Below, piece after piece: positions 30,485 through 39,376 of a DNA stretch of 64,000 bases. Location: positions 1,490,501 to 1,554,500 of the forward strand of contig NZ_CP151943.1 in NCBI RefSeq assembly GCF_038592905.1, given 5' to 3'. The notes below the pieces were generated by a model. The model made no database searches and was not told where the DNA came from. It saw nothing but the letters and a program-made list of their open reading frames with translations. The translations under genes were made by a program, and so were the position numbers. The stretch's first letter is position 1; each line of letters starts with the position of its first letter. The stretch comes from Neobacillus sp. FSL H8-0543. Lineage in GTDB: Bacteria > Bacillota > Bacilli > Bacillales > Cytobacillaceae.

Positions 30485-32458
30485 TCATCCTTCCGCTTTC
30501 AACTCTAATATTAAATCACGAAGCTCGGCAGCCCGTTCAAAATTAAGCGCTTTTGCCTCTGTCTTCATTTCTTTTTCCATCGTGGCAATCAATTTCTCTT
30601 TTTCCTTCTTTGACATTTTACCAAATGACGGCTTATAATCTTCCTGCTCTTCTGCCGCATGAGTGGCACGAATCACATCACGAATACTCTTTTGTATCGT
30701 CATTGGAGTAATCCCGTGCTTTTTATTATACTCTTCCTGAATGGCACGGCGTTCCCTTGTTACATTTATCGCCAATTCCATTGAGTTCGTTATCCTGTCC
30801 GCATATAAGATGACATGACCATTGGCATTACGGGCTGCACGGCCAATAGTTTGAATTAACGATCGTTCGGAGCGAAGGAATCCTTCTTTATCGGCATCTA
30901 AAATGGTAATCAGCGATACCTCCGGAATATCAAGCCCTTCACGGAGCAGGTTGATACCAACAAGGACATCATACGTGCCCAGTCTTAGTTCCCGTATAAT
31001 CTCAATTCGTTCAAGTGTTTTTACTTCAGAATGTAAATACTGTACTTTAATACCGATTTCCTTCAAATAGTCCGTTAAATCCTCGGACATTTTCTTTGTT
31101 AATGTTGTAATTAACACCCGTTCATTATTCTTTATCCGTTCCTGAATTTCACCTATTATGTCATCGATTTGGCCCTGAATTGGACGCACTTCAATCGTTG
31201 GATCAAGCAAGCCTGTTGGCCGTATGATTTGGTGAACCATTTCTGGTGTATGCTCCAGCTCATAAGGTCCTGGTGTAGCCGAAACAAAGATGGCATTGTG
31301 GATATGCTTCTCAAATTCATCAAAGGTTAATGGTCGATTATCAAGTGCGGAAGGCAGGCGAAAACCATGGTCTACCAATACCTGTTTACGCGCTCTATCA
31401 CCATTGAACATCCCTCTAACCTGAGGCAGGGTAACATGGGATTCGTCGACAATCATTAAAAAGTCCTCTGGAAAGAAATCGATTAACGTATAGGGTGTGG
31501 AACCGGCTGGCCTTAAGGTTAAATGGCGCGAGTAGTTTTCGATTCCAGAGCAAAAGCCCATCTCCCGCATCATTTCAAGATCATACCGCGTACGCTGTTC
31601 AAGCCGCTGGGCTTCAAGTAATTTGTTGTCTTCACGAAGTTCAGCTAGTCGCTCTTCCAATTCTTTTTCAATATTTTCAATGGCTTTAAGTAGTTTCTCC
31701 TCCCCGGTAACAAAGTGGGAGGCCGGGAAGATTGCGACATGCTCACGCTCGGCAATTATTTCTCCTGTAAGTGCATTAACTTCACGAATCCGGTCGATTT
31801 CATCACCGAAAAGTTCAACCCGCAAGCAATGTTCATCACGGGAAACAGGAAAAATTTCAACAACATCGCCCCGGACACGAAAGGTACCGCGTTTAAAATC
31901 AATATCATTTCGTTCATATTGGATATCAACTAACCGATGCAGAAGCTTATTACGCTCAATTTCCATGCCTTTCCTGAGTGAAAGCACCATATCCCGGTAT
32001 TCTTCAGGTGAACCCAATCCGTAAATACAGGAAACACTGGCAATAACGATGACATCTTTGCGCTCAAATAACGACGAGGTCGCCGAGTGGCGTAGCTTAT
32101 CAATCTCATCGTTAACACTGGAATCTTTTTCAATGAATGTATCTGTCGAGGGAACATAGGCTTCAGGCTGAAAGTAATCGTAGTAGCTAACAAAATACTC
32201 AACGGCATTGTTTGGAAAAAATTCCTTGAATTCACTGTAGAGCTGTCCTGCTAAGGTTTTATTGTGGGCAATGACTAACGTCGGCTTAGTTACCTCTTTG
32301 ATTACGTTTGAAACGGTAAACGTCTTCCCCGTACCCGTTGCACCTAGAAGCGTTTGATGACGCTTATTGTTATTAATTCCTTCTACTAATTGGCGAATAG
32401 CTTCTGGCTGGTCACCTTGAGGTGAGTACTTGGAGACTAATTCAAATTGGTCCTTCAC
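30485..32458 (-). CDS. uvrB: Excinuclease ABC subunit B
   Basis: Helicase-like subunit that verifies damage and recruits UvrC. It has Walker A GATGTGKT (about residue 40), the beta-hairpin region around [13 protein letters not shown], helicase motifs such as [10 protein letters not shown] and IGRAARN, and the C-terminal UVR domain [19 protein letters not shown]. The frame extends upstream to 32497, but the GTG at 32458 (protein start VKDQFELVS) has AGGAGG at 10 bp and matches the family start, so 657 aa are assigned. It is probably induced by DNA damage through the upstream LexA box. Confidence 0.98.
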   Translation of the reverse strand: MKDQFELVSKYSPQGDQPEAIRQLVEGINNNKRHQTLLGATGTGKTFTVSNVIKEVTKPTLVIAHNKTLAGQLYSEFKEFFPNNAVEYFVSYYDYFQPEAYVPSTDTFIEKDSSVNDEIDKLRHSATSSLFERKDVIVIASVSCIYGLGSPEEYRDMVLSLRKGMEIERNKLLHRLVDIQYERNDIDFKRGTFRVRGDVVEIFPVSRDEHCLRVELFGDEIDRIREVNALTGEIIAEREHVAIFPASHFVTGEEKLLKAIENIEKELEERLAELREDNKLLEAQRLEQRTRYDLEMMREMGFCSGIENYSRHLTLRPAGSTPYTLIDFFPEDFLMIVDESHVTLPQVRGMFNGDRARKQVLVDHGFRLPSALDNRPLTFDEFEKHIHNAIFVSATPGPYELEHTPEMVHQIIRPTGLLDPTIEVRPIQGQIDDIIGEIQERIKNNERVLITTLTKKMSEDLTDYLKEIGIKVQYLHSEVKTLERIEIIRELRLGTYDVLVGINLLREGLDIPEVSLITILDADKEGFLRSERSLIQTIGRAARNANGHVILYADRITNSMELAINVTRERRAIQEEYNKKHGITPMTIQKSIRDVIRATHAAEEQEDYKPSFGKMSKKEKEKLIATMEKEMKTEAKALNFERAAELRDLILELKAEG

Positions 32459-32570
32459 AGAGATTTTTCCTCCTGAAAATAGGATTCGGTCCGGCATTCT
32501 TCAGCTTGGAAATTTGGGCTGTTGACCGGAAAGGGTGAAGAGATATGTACCCTTTAGTATTAATACTACC

Positions 32571-32622
32571 ATTTTAACACAATTACTCAAAAACAAACCA
32601 CTAATATGCGAACGAACATTCG
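32571..32622 (-). promoter_or_regulatory. LexA (SOS) box and promoter of uvrBA
   Basis: CGAACGAACATTCG at 32609-32622 matches the Bacillus LexA consensus CGAAC-RNRY-GTTCG at 13 of 14 positions. Downstream on the minus strand lies an extended -10 TGTTAAAAT (TAAAAT at 32571-32576). uvrBA is a known LexA regulon member in B. subtilis. Confidence 0.82.
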
Positions 32623-32706
32623 TTTTTTTGCATTTTAGCTCAAGGCTGCTATGATTTGCGAAATGAAGCAATTTATTTGAGAAATAAATCCTGCAAGATT
32701 ATCAGC

Positions 32707-32736
32707 AAAAAAGCCTGCCGATGATCTGACAGACTT
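32707..32736 (-). terminator. Terminator after csbA
   Basis: Eight-base-pair stem AGTCTGTC/GGCAGGCT with wobble pairs, then TTTTTT on the minus strand. Confidence 0.78.
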
Positions 32737-32741
32737 TAATC

Positions 32742-32981
32742 TTAACTTCTTTTGACGGCTCTTTGCTTCATTTTTGCGGCTAACCAGAAGCCGGCAGTAA
32801 GTGAAAAGGCATCAACTACAATGAGCGGGATTGTATTCGTATACCCTTTAAAAGCAGAGGCAGCAATGAGTCCCACCGTTAACACAAGACCAATAATCCG
32901 ATTATAAGTGACTCGGGTAAAAAGCAAAACGAGTAACCCTGGCAGAATAAGCGCTGACAAGTACCTAATAACTATTTCCAA
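32742..32981 (-). CDS. csbA: CsbA family membrane protein
   Basis: Small membrane protein with three hydrophobic segments; VLLFTRVTYNRIIGLVLTVGL and FKGYTN resemble B. subtilis CsbA, a SigB-controlled protein of unknown function. Two starts are possible: ATG at 32996, or TTG at 32981 with GAGGTG 7 bases upstream. The TTG start gives the family length (79 aa) and is preferred. No SigB promoter was found; a sigma-A-like one lies upstream. Confidence 0.85.
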   Translation of the reverse strand: MEIVIRYLSALILPGLLVLLFTRVTYNRIIGLVLTVGLIAASAFKGYTNTIPLIVVDAFSLTAGFWLAAKMKQRAVKRS

Positions 32982-33017
32982 GCCGGTACACCTCATTCAT
33001 TGATTTGTCGTTTATTC

Positions 33018-33046
33018 ATTTTAGAAATATATACGGCAAATTGCAA
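33018..33046 (-). promoter_or_regulatory. Candidate sigma-A promoter of csbA
   Basis: On the minus strand TTGCAA (33041-33046), a 17-bp spacer and TAAAAT (33018-33023). Confidence 0.55.
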
Positions 33047-33088
33047 TGAAAATGTCTTAATACAGATACCTTATATGCCTTAACGTAA

Positions 33089-34030
33089 CTAATTACAAGT
33101 TCCATGTGGACTCGGACAGCCACTGCCGACTTTTTCTACTTGAATGGTACTGTGCTCAACATGGAAATCATCATGGAGAATTTTCTGTGCTTGATGAAGA
33201 ATCTCATCGTTCACTGCTTCATCAGCAATGCTAATGTGGCAGCTTAACACCGGGTATCCAGAGGTAATCGTCCAAATATGCAAATCATGAACTTCCTCCA
33301 CCGAGGGAATTCCGCGAAGTGCTGCTTTCACCTGCTCACTATTTATCTGCGAAGGAGCACCTTCCATTAAAATATGAAAGGAATCTTTCGTAACTCTAAA
33401 TCCGCTGATGATAATCAACACAGCGACAATGACACTGGCAATTGGGTCGGCTAGAGTCCAGCCAAAGAACATAATCAATAATGCGGCAACGATCGCTCCA
33501 ACTGAACCAAGCATGTCACCAAGTACGTGTAAGAACGCACTTCGAACATTGAGGTTATCGTCCTTATCGCCTCCCATTAAAATCCACGCAGCAATAATAT
33601 TCACCAATAGCCCAATCGATGAAATAATCAGCATACCTGTGCTCTGCACCTCTGGAGGGGCAATGAAGCGTTGGATGGCCTCATAGAAAATGTAAACAGA
33701 AATCGCAATGAGCGTTAAACCATTTAGCGCGGCAGCAATAATTTCAAATCGTTTATATCCATAGGTTTTTCCTTGTGAAGTCTGTTTTTCACCAAGCTTT
33801 ATTGCAAAAAAACTTAATCCCAGTGCGGCTGCATCACTGAGCATATGTCCCGCATCCGATAATAAGGCCAAGCTATTCGTTAAAAGTCCGCCGATAACCT
33901 CGACTACCATAAAGGCAGCGATCAAAATAAAGGCACTTAATAATGCTTTTTTATTTCCTGTTCCTGTATGTGAATGGCCATGTGAGTGTCCATGTGAATG
34001 ACCATGTGAGTGTCCATGATGATGTCCCAT
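33089..34030 (-). CDS. Cation diffusion facilitator, CzcD/ZitB type (zinc and similar metals)
   Basis: Metal-proton antiporter of about 313 aa with six membrane segments. It has a His-rich N-terminus (MGHHHGHSHGHSHGHSH), metal-site motifs SDAGHMLSDAAAL (helix 2) and HVLGDMLGSVGA (helix 5), and a C-terminal cytoplasmic domain with EVHDLHIWTITSG. The frame opens with TTG at 34048, but the ATG at 34030 with GGAGG at 8 bp is used. Likely exports Zn, Co or Cd. Two ArsR-type inverted repeats overlap its promoter, so metal-induced derepression is likely. Confidence 0.93.
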   Translation of the reverse strand: MGHHHGHSHGHSHGHSHGHSHTGTGNKKALLSAFILIAAFMVVEVIGGLLTNSLALLSDAGHMLSDAAALGLSFFAIKLGEKQTSQGKTYGYKRFEIIAAALNGLTLIAISVYIFYEAIQRFIAPPEVQSTGMLIISSIGLLVNIIAAWILMGGDKDDNLNVRSAFLHVLGDMLGSVGAIVAALLIMFFGWTLADPIASVIVAVLIIISGFRVTKDSFHILMEGAPSQINSEQVKAALRGIPSVEEVHDLHIWTITSGYPVLSCHISIADEAVNDEILHQAQKILHDDFHVEHSTIQVEKVGSGCPSPHGTCN

Positions 34031-34162
34031 AAAAATTTCCTCCCCCAAAAAGAGCAGCAGCTCTATCGGTTATCTTTTTAGTTTTTTCCTATCGCTACTA
34101 ACGATACATTTCACTATATACTCTCTAGAAAATTTCGCACTCTTTCATCAACTCACACCCTC

Positions 34163-34214
34163 ATTCAAATCTTCATTTGATTATATGATATTCAAATAGG
34201 CATTTGAATGTCAA
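34163..34214 (-). promoter_or_regulatory. Metal-responsive promoter with two ArsR-type inverted repeats
   Basis: ATTCAAAT-AGGC-ATTTGAAT at 34190-34209 is a perfect 8-4-8 palindrome. ATTCAAAT-CTTC-ATTTGATT at 34163-34182 is a second copy with one mismatch, 27 bp away. On the minus strand TTGACA (34209-34214), an 18-bp spacer and TATCAT (34185-34190) form a promoter whose spacer is the first palindrome. This is the layout used by CzrA/SmtB-type repressors; the regulator gene is not in the window. Confidence 0.8.
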
Positions 34215-34302
34215 TCATTTTTATTTTTTTAGCTCTTTAAACTTGGCTGTTGATTTCTGCTTCAACCAGGAGAGTTAAAAAATATTTTTACGAAGGTATA
34301 AG

Positions 34303-34329
34303 AAAAAGAAGGATTTCAAGTCCTTCTTC
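34303..34329 (-). terminator. Terminator of the nos-like operon
   Basis: Stem AAGAAGGA/TCCTTCTT with loop CTTGAAA, followed on the minus strand by TTTTC. It is directly after the response regulator stop. Confidence 0.78.
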
Positions 34330-34335
34330 ATTTGT

Positions 34336-34977
34336 TTAATTGGATATGTATTTAACTGCGTAGGAAGCAAGCTGTACTCTGTTGTTGAGGTTCAATTTTT
34401 CTAATAGATGCTTCACATGGTTTTTCACGGTATTTTCCGCAATAAACAATGCTTCAGCAATTTGTTTATTTGTCCTTCCTTCTGAGATTAATTGGAGTAT
34501 TTCCCTTTCCCTGGGTGTCAAAGAATTAATTGCAGGGGTATTCTGTATATCACGTTCTCTAAATTGGTAAAGGAGCTTTCCAGCTATATCTCTCGTACCC
34601 TCACTGGTACCATCAACAATCGAATGAAGGTATTGTAGCCAATCATCGGGGTCCATATTCTTTAACAAATACCCCTGGGCACCATATTGAATTGCGGTAA
34701 ATAAATCTCCTACATGATCTGAAACACTTAATATAATCACTTTTATAAAAGGATTTTTTTCTTTGATAATTTTCGTTGCCTCAAGGCCATCCATAATGGG
34801 CATTTGAATATCGATCAATAAGATATCTGGAAGCAGTTCCTCACACCGTTGAATCGCTTCCCTGCCATTTTTCGCTTGGCCAACAACAGTAAAACAGCTA
34901 TCGTCTTCGAGTATTTCCATTATTGCTTGCCGAGCATGTGGGTGATCATCCGCGATTAGAACTCTATAAGGCATCAT
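34336..34977 (-). CDS. NarL/LuxR-family response regulator
   Basis: 213-aa two-component regulator. The receiver domain has acidic pocket DDH (residues 10-12), phosphoacceptor Asp56 in LLIDIQMP, and Lys in GYLLKNMDPDD. The C-terminal LuxR helix-turn-helix has LTPREREILQLISEGRTNKQIAEALFI. Its first codons overlap the end of the kinase gene by 14 bp, so they form a cognate pair. It is the last gene of the nosD-L-Y-F operon and may control that operon or a target elsewhere. The signal is unknown. Confidence 0.93.
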   Translation of the reverse strand: MMPYRVLIADDHPHARQAIMEILEDDSCFTVVGQAKNGREAIQRCEELLPDILLIDIQMPIMDGLEATKIIKEKNPFIKVIILSVSDHVGDLFTAIQYGAQGYLLKNMDPDDWLQYLHSIVDGTSEGTRDIAGKLLYQFRERDIQNTPAINSLTPREREILQLISEGRTNKQIAEALFIAENTVKNHVKHLLEKLNLNNRVQLASYAVKYISN

Positions 34978-35770
34978 GGTTATCGCTTCCTTTTATCGTA
35001 AGTTTCGTCCCTTGGCTCCTTTCCGAGGAGAGGTCAAGGACAGCACCTATCTTATCTACTCGCTCTTTCAACATTGCTAGACCATATTGATTTAAGGTGA
35101 TTGCATCTGTTGAAAAACCCTTGCCATCATCTTTAATTGTCATTTCCCATCCATGAGGTTTCAAGCTTACTAACAAAACAGCGGATTTTGCTCCAGAGTG
35201 TTTCCGAATATTAGTAAAAGCCTCCTGAATGATTCCAAATAACTGAACCTCTTCCGATGGACTAAATAACCCCTCTATATCTTCCATTAAAACCGTTGTA
35301 TCAATCCCAGATACGGTACTCCACTCATTCAACCAAATCTCGGCCCGCTTAGAAAAGGAAATCATCTCAGAAGGATTCATTCGCAAGTTATATATCGCCT
35401 GGCGAACATTAGCGTCAATTGAACTTACAAGACCACTAGCTTCATTAACTTTCCCTTTTTTTAAATTTACCTTTAACAAAAACAATGTTTGGGCAATGTT
35501 ATCATGTAACTCTTTTGCTAACCGTTCTCGTTCTTCATAGACGGCCCGCATTTCTCGCTCCGCTGTAAGCCGTTGGTTATTTTCTTCAATGTTTTTGAAC
35601 ATCCACGTTGTAAATACGTAGGAAATAATTAGTGTTAGTATCGTTATCAAATAATTTCCTACATCCATCGATAAATTGTCGAGTAAGACACTATGCCTGA
35701 TTAATTCAAAGCCCCCAATAAGCAGCGGTGGTAATAATATTGCAATGATTTTTAACGTACGGTAGGACAT
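34964..35770 (-). CDS. Membrane histidine kinase (HisKA_3, NarX/LiaS/DegS type)
   Basis: Sensor kinase of about 268 aa with two N-terminal membrane segments (LKIIAILLPPLLIGGFELI and NYLITILTLIISYVFTTWMF) and almost no extracellular loop. A short coiled coil precedes the dimerisation helix with phospho-His in ERLAKELHDNIAQTL, and a HATPase domain carries GIIQEAFTNIRKHS and DDGKGF. The frame opens with GTG at 35797, but AAGGTGG is spaced 9 bases from the ATG at 35770. Lack of a sensor domain suggests detection within the membrane or through partner proteins such as the adjacent transporter. Confidence 0.9.
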   Translation of the reverse strand: MSYRTLKIIAILLPPLLIGGFELIRHSVLLDNLSMDVGNYLITILTLIISYVFTTWMFKNIEENNQRLTAEREMRAVYEERERLAKELHDNIAQTLFLLKVNLKKGKVNEASGLVSSIDANVRQAIYNLRMNPSEMISFSKRAEIWLNEWSTVSGIDTTVLMEDIEGLFSPSEEVQLFGIIQEAFTNIRKHSGAKSAVLLVSLKPHGWEMTIKDDGKGFSTDAITLNQYGLAMLKERVDKIGAVLDLSSERSQGTKLTIKGSDNHDAL

Positions 35771-35799
35771 CTGTTTTCCCCACCTTTCTTTTACCACTA

Positions 35800-36525
35800 T
35801 TAAACCATAGATGTTTCCACTTTATCCTTTTGTCGATATCGGTTTAACAAAGCTATCATAAACTCTTTCGGACTAACGTGATCATTTTTTATTACTTCTA
35901 GCTGACATCCATTCTCCATAAAAATCACTTGGTCTGCGACCTCTGCAGCAACGTCCATCATATGTGTTGAAAAAAGGATAGTTGTTCCATCACTTTTATT
36001 TTTTTTTAAGAGGTCTATGAACATATTAATCCAATAGGGATCCAGTCCATTTGTCGGTTCATCAAGAATTAGAACAGCAGGATTGGCAGCCCATGCCTGA
36101 CCAAATAGAAGCCGTTGCCTCATCCCTTTTGATAAGTGTTTAATCATCGTATTTCTTTTTCCCCCTAAGCCAAGGACTTGAATGACTTCCTTAATACGCG
36201 TTTGCCCTACCTTACGAAATGTCCCATAAAAGGTTAGAAACTCCGTAACAGTCATTGTTTCTTGAGCGAAAAATTCATCGGGCATATATCCGAGAGAGGA
36301 AACATACTCACTTCGATTGATTTTTAAATCGATCCCATCAATCTTAACGGTCCCTTCGCCTGAATCGGAGATTCCGGCAATTATTTGCAGCAGGGTACTT
36401 TTCCCAGCTCCGTTTCCTCCACACAAGGCAATACACTCCCCAGAGTCTACATTTAAGGAAAAAGGATAGAGTGCCGTCCTATTTTTAAACCGTTTCGATA
36501 CACTACTTATTTCCAGACGAGTCAT
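35800..36525 (-). CDS. nosF: ABC transporter ATPase, NosF-like
   Basis: 241-aa ABC ATPase. Walker A GGNGAGKST (residues 36-44), signature LSKGMRQRL, Walker B AVLILDEPTNGLD and the switch His in FSTHMMD are all intact. With the adjacent permease and NosD/NosL homologues this matches the NosDFY complex, which in denitrifiers supplies sulfur and copper to the CuZ site of nitrous oxide reductase. It overlaps nosY by four bases and lies 29 bp before the kinase gene. No nosZ is in the window, so the client enzyme is uncertain. Confidence 0.85.
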   Translation of the reverse strand: MTRLEISSVSKRFKNRTALYPFSLNVDSGECIALCGGNGAGKSTLLQIIAGISDSGEGTVKIDGIDLKINRSEYVSSLGYMPDEFFAQETMTVTEFLTFYGTFRKVGQTRIKEVIQVLGLGGKRNTMIKHLSKGMRQRLLFGQAWAANPAVLILDEPTNGLDPYWINMFIDLLKKNKSDGTTILFSTHMMDVAAEVADQVIFMENGCQLEVIKNDHVSPKEFMIALLNRYRQKDKVETSMV

Positions 36526-37334
36526 TGCATTCTACTCCTATTCAGACTTAGTAATGATAGTGAAAATAACGTCAGTAAAAAGGCAACCATATACCCTATA
36601 AAGATAAGCCAACCAGTATTAGATTGGAATAGCTGGACAACTGCATCATACGATTGCCCAAAGATTGCCCCACTATCCCACTTAATCATTAAAAACACTC
36701 GCAAAAACTCGGCTGGATTTAGGTACATTGCTATTTTCATTAACGGATCAATCAGGGTATACGGAACCAAGCCTAATAAAGCAATTAAAGCCGTTGGCCA
36801 AATCATAATTAAGAAGAACCAGAAGATCACTGACATCATCAAAGCTTTCCATCTTGTTTTTACGAGTGTGCCGATAAAAATACCAAGTATTAAAAAAACA
36901 TAGATTAACAGAAACGAAAAAAGGTAAATACCCAATAGCCATTGCACGGTTAGCTGAATTCCAGCTATTAAACCAATCGCCATACTTATCCCAAAGCTAA
37001 AGGTGAAAACAACAGCCTGTGCAGTCAGTAATCCAGCAAACTTACCAATTATATACGCTAGAATACTTATCGGATAGGTACATAGGAGTTTCCATTGTCC
37101 ATTTTCCATTTCATTTGCAATCGAAAATGAACCAATAATCATCATAAAAAGAGGTAAAAGATAAAGGAGTATATTTATAATTGTTCCCGTTACATTCGTA
37201 AATCCTGATATCCCTTCTGTATTTCTTGCCAATAAAAACAATAGCGAAAAAACAATGACCCAAAGGAGTAAAATACTATAGTAGGAGCGCTGTCTAGTCA
37301 TCGTCTTCCATTCATTCAACCATAAATTCCCCAT
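36522..37334 (-). CDS. nosY: ABC-2 type permease, NosY-like
   Basis: Membrane subunit of about 270 aa with six hydrophobic segments (for example YYSILLLWVIVFSLLFLL and NILLYLLPLFMMIIGSFSI), and the ABC-2 pattern ISILAYIIGKF. The frame opens at 37367, but GAAAGGAAG precedes the ATG at 37334, giving MGNLWLNEW, the typical NosY-like N-terminus. It is coupled to nosF by a 4-bp overlap. A hairpin lies between nosL and this gene. Confidence 0.85.
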   Translation of the reverse strand: MGNLWLNEWKTMTRQRSYYSILLLWVIVFSLLFLLARNTEGISGFTNVTGTIINILLYLLPLFMMIIGSFSIANEMENGQWKLLCTYPISILAYIIGKFAGLLTAQAVVFTFSFGISMAIGLIAGIQLTVQWLLGIYLFSFLLIYVFLILGIFIGTLVKTRWKALMMSVIFWFFLIMIWPTALIALLGLVPYTLIDPLMKIAMYLNPAEFLRVFLMIKWDSGAIFGQSYDAVVQLFQSNTGWLIFIGYMVAFLLTLFSLSLLSLNRSRMQ

Positions 37335-37353
37335 TACGAACTTCCTTTCAAGC

Positions 37354-37383
37354 AAAAGGACAATCAAGAATGACTGTCCTTTT
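37354..37383 (-). terminator. Intercistronic hairpin between nosL and nosY
   Basis: Stem AAAAGGACA/TGTCCTTTT with a 12-base loop. It lies inside an otherwise tightly coupled operon, so it may be a partial terminator or RNA-processing site setting different levels of NosDL and NosYF. Confidence 0.6.
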
Positions 37384-37396
37384 GTTCTTATCTTCC

Positions 37397-37924
37397 TTAG
37401 TGGCTATCCTTAGAATGGTCCATTCCACTCTTCATCATTTCTTTCATTTCTTTCATCATTTCTTCATTACGTTCCCAAGAATGATTATCAAGTTCATCAG
37501 AAGTTAATAGTTTTCCATCATTTTCAGTAATGAATTTTTGAGCATCCTCTTCTGTAGAAAAAGCGATGACATTGTAAGCCATTGGTGTTTTAGTTGGTTT
37601 GTCGTACACAAAGAAGGCCATATCTGCCTCTAGCCACTCCTTTGACTGATAGTCTTTTACATATGATTTGGCTATCTTCTTTTCCTCATTCTCCTTCATC
37701 CATTTATACATACAACCAAGATCATCAAAAACGATTGCCTTGCCATTTTCAAGAATAATTTGAGTAGCAAACTGGTCATCTTTTATTGCCATATTGCAAA
37801 CTTCACATTTATCTGTATCTTCGTTAATTGCAACAGGTGTATATTCTTCTTTCTTTCCACAGCCTGAAATTATAATTAACAAAATTAATGACATTGTAAA
37901 TAATTTAACTATTTGAGTTTTCAT
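37397..37924 (-). CDS. nosL: NosL family copper-binding lipoprotein
   Basis: 175-aa lipoprotein: a signal peptide with lipobox LIIISGC, then the NosL core with CEVCNMAIKDDQFATQI, DDLGCMYKWM and a C-terminal VIAFSTEEDAQKF. NosL is a copper(I) chaperone for nitrous oxide reductase maturation. The last 25 residues are Met/His rich (MMKEMKEMMKSGMDHS), a likely extra copper site. It overlaps nosD by four bases. Anchored on the outer face of the membrane by Lgt processing. Confidence 0.9.
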   Translation of the reverse strand: MKTQIVKLFTMSLILLIIISGCGKKEEYTPVAINEDTDKCEVCNMAIKDDQFATQIILENGKAIVFDDLGCMYKWMKENEEKKIAKSYVKDYQSKEWLEADMAFFVYDKPTKTPMAYNVIAFSTEEDAQKFITENDGKLLTSDELDNHSWERNEEMMKEMKEMMKSGMDHSKDSH

Positions 37925-39198
37925 CTTCTTCTCCTCCCGAAAAAAATTAATGCTAAACTACTAGAAATCATGAACAGACTCATAAACCAGGCTGGATAAT
38001 TCCCTTGTTTTTGTTGGTCATTATTCTCTATTTGGTGATTCATTAATGGCTCTTCGTCTGTTACTAGCATTTCTGTCGGACTTTTTAGTACCTTTTGCAG
38101 CAATACCATTCCAGGGTGCTGGAAAAAGAGCTGATAGGCTGGTGTTTCCTTGGTAAGATTTAAAAAATATGGATCAGCCTGATAGGGTAGATTACTTTTT
38201 CCATCGCCGTCCATATCAAGCTTCATCGCTGCATCCCAAAAATTACGATAGATATAATTATCGGTTCCCTGTTTTGCTTGAATCTCTGTTACATTACTAA
38301 TATAGGAATTTCCTTCGATAACATTTCCCTTATTCTTCAACAATTGCGTGCCGATAAAATTAGCAATAAATTCGTTGTTTTTAATCTTATTGCCGCTAGA
38401 ACCTTCAATAAACATTCCTACCCGATTGTTGGAAATATGATTTTTACTTACCTCCGAATTGTGGACATCATAGAGGAGAATACCTTGGGCATTCACATTC
38501 TTATTATTCTCGGTGAACTTATTTTCTTCTATGATAGATTGGTTGGAAGCCATTATCATTGCACCTGTAAAATTGTGCTCGGATACATTCTCTTTTACCG
38601 TAATTTTATTTGAAAACATAACATGGATTCCATACCTCGAATCCCTAATGGTATTTCCAAACAGGATATTATTATCGCTATTTTCAAGGTAAAAACCGTC
38701 TTGGACACCGTTGATTTCAATATTCTCAAAGGCATTCCGGTTGGATTGCCAAAGATCAATCCCGTTTTCATTCGAGAGACCAGTAATCCCAACCTTACGG
38801 ATATGTGTGTCTTCAACATCCTCCAACTTTATTGCGATTTTCCCAGTATTAATGGTTAGATCCTCGAGAAGATGGTTGGTACCCATTACAACTATCTCGG
38901 CTAGACTTTCCTGATTACTACAACCCACAATTTTAATGTTTCTTAGGGTTACGTTTTTTCCTGAGATCGTAATTATTGGTTCGGTAGAACAAAATTTAAA
39001 AATGGTTCCCATTTCACCTTCCAACACAATAGGTTTTTTTAATTGAATAGCCTCTTCGTAAACACCGGCCTCTAGCCTTAGAGTACCACCCTCTGGAATA
39101 GCATTAATTCGTAATTGCAGGGAATTTTCAGCGGATACGCCCTCACCGAATATTCCCAGCAGCACAACAAAAAATAACACGTTCACTAACCATTTCAT
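37921..39198 (-). CDS. nosD: NosD family periplasmic-side copper-processing protein
   Basis: About 425 aa. A signal peptide (LVNVLFFVVLLGIFGEGVSA) is followed by a long right-handed parallel beta-helix of NosD/CASH repeats (IRDSRYGIHVMFSNKITVKE and similar). A C-terminal membrane anchor ends in GRRRR (WFMSLFMISSSLALIFFGRRRR region). NosD partners NosFY in copper-sulfur cluster assembly of NosZ. The frame opens at 39240, but AGGAGG stands before the ATG at 39198, which gives a clean signal peptide. It is the first gene of the operon. Confidence 0.9.
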   Translation of the reverse strand: MKWLVNVLFFVVLLGIFGEGVSAENSLQLRINAIPEGGTLRLEAGVYEEAIQLKKPIVLEGEMGTIFKFCSTEPIITISGKNVTLRNIKIVGCSNQESLAEIVVMGTNHLLEDLTINTGKIAIKLEDVEDTHIRKVGITGLSNENGIDLWQSNRNAFENIEINGVQDGFYLENSDNNILFGNTIRDSRYGIHVMFSNKITVKENVSEHNFTGAMIMASNQSIIEENKFTENNKNVNAQGILLYDVHNSEVSKNHISNNRVGMFIEGSSGNKIKNNEFIANFIGTQLLKNKGNVIEGNSYISNVTEIQAKQGTDNYIYRNFWDAAMKLDMDGDGKSNLPYQADPYFLNLTKETPAYQLFFQHPGMVLLQKVLKSPTEMLVTDEEPLMNHQIENNDQQKQGNYPAWFMSLFMISSSLALIFFGRRRR

Positions 39199-39339
39199 TC
39201 GAATTTGAGTCCTCCTATGAACATATTTAAAATGGGACATAGTGATTGCATATTATAGTTATAAAATATACCGTTTCATAAATATTTCATATGACTCATA
39301 GTGGCTATTTTTTCGAATATCTTTGAAATTTTTTCAAAC

Positions 39340-39362
39340 AAAAAAAGAGACACGAGGCCTCT
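39340..39362 (-). terminator. Terminator after the CmpB-like membrane gene
   Basis: Short stem AGAGGC/GTCTCT (minus strand, one wobble) followed by seven T. Confidence 0.65.
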
Positions 39363-39376
39363 TCCTATTCCACTTA

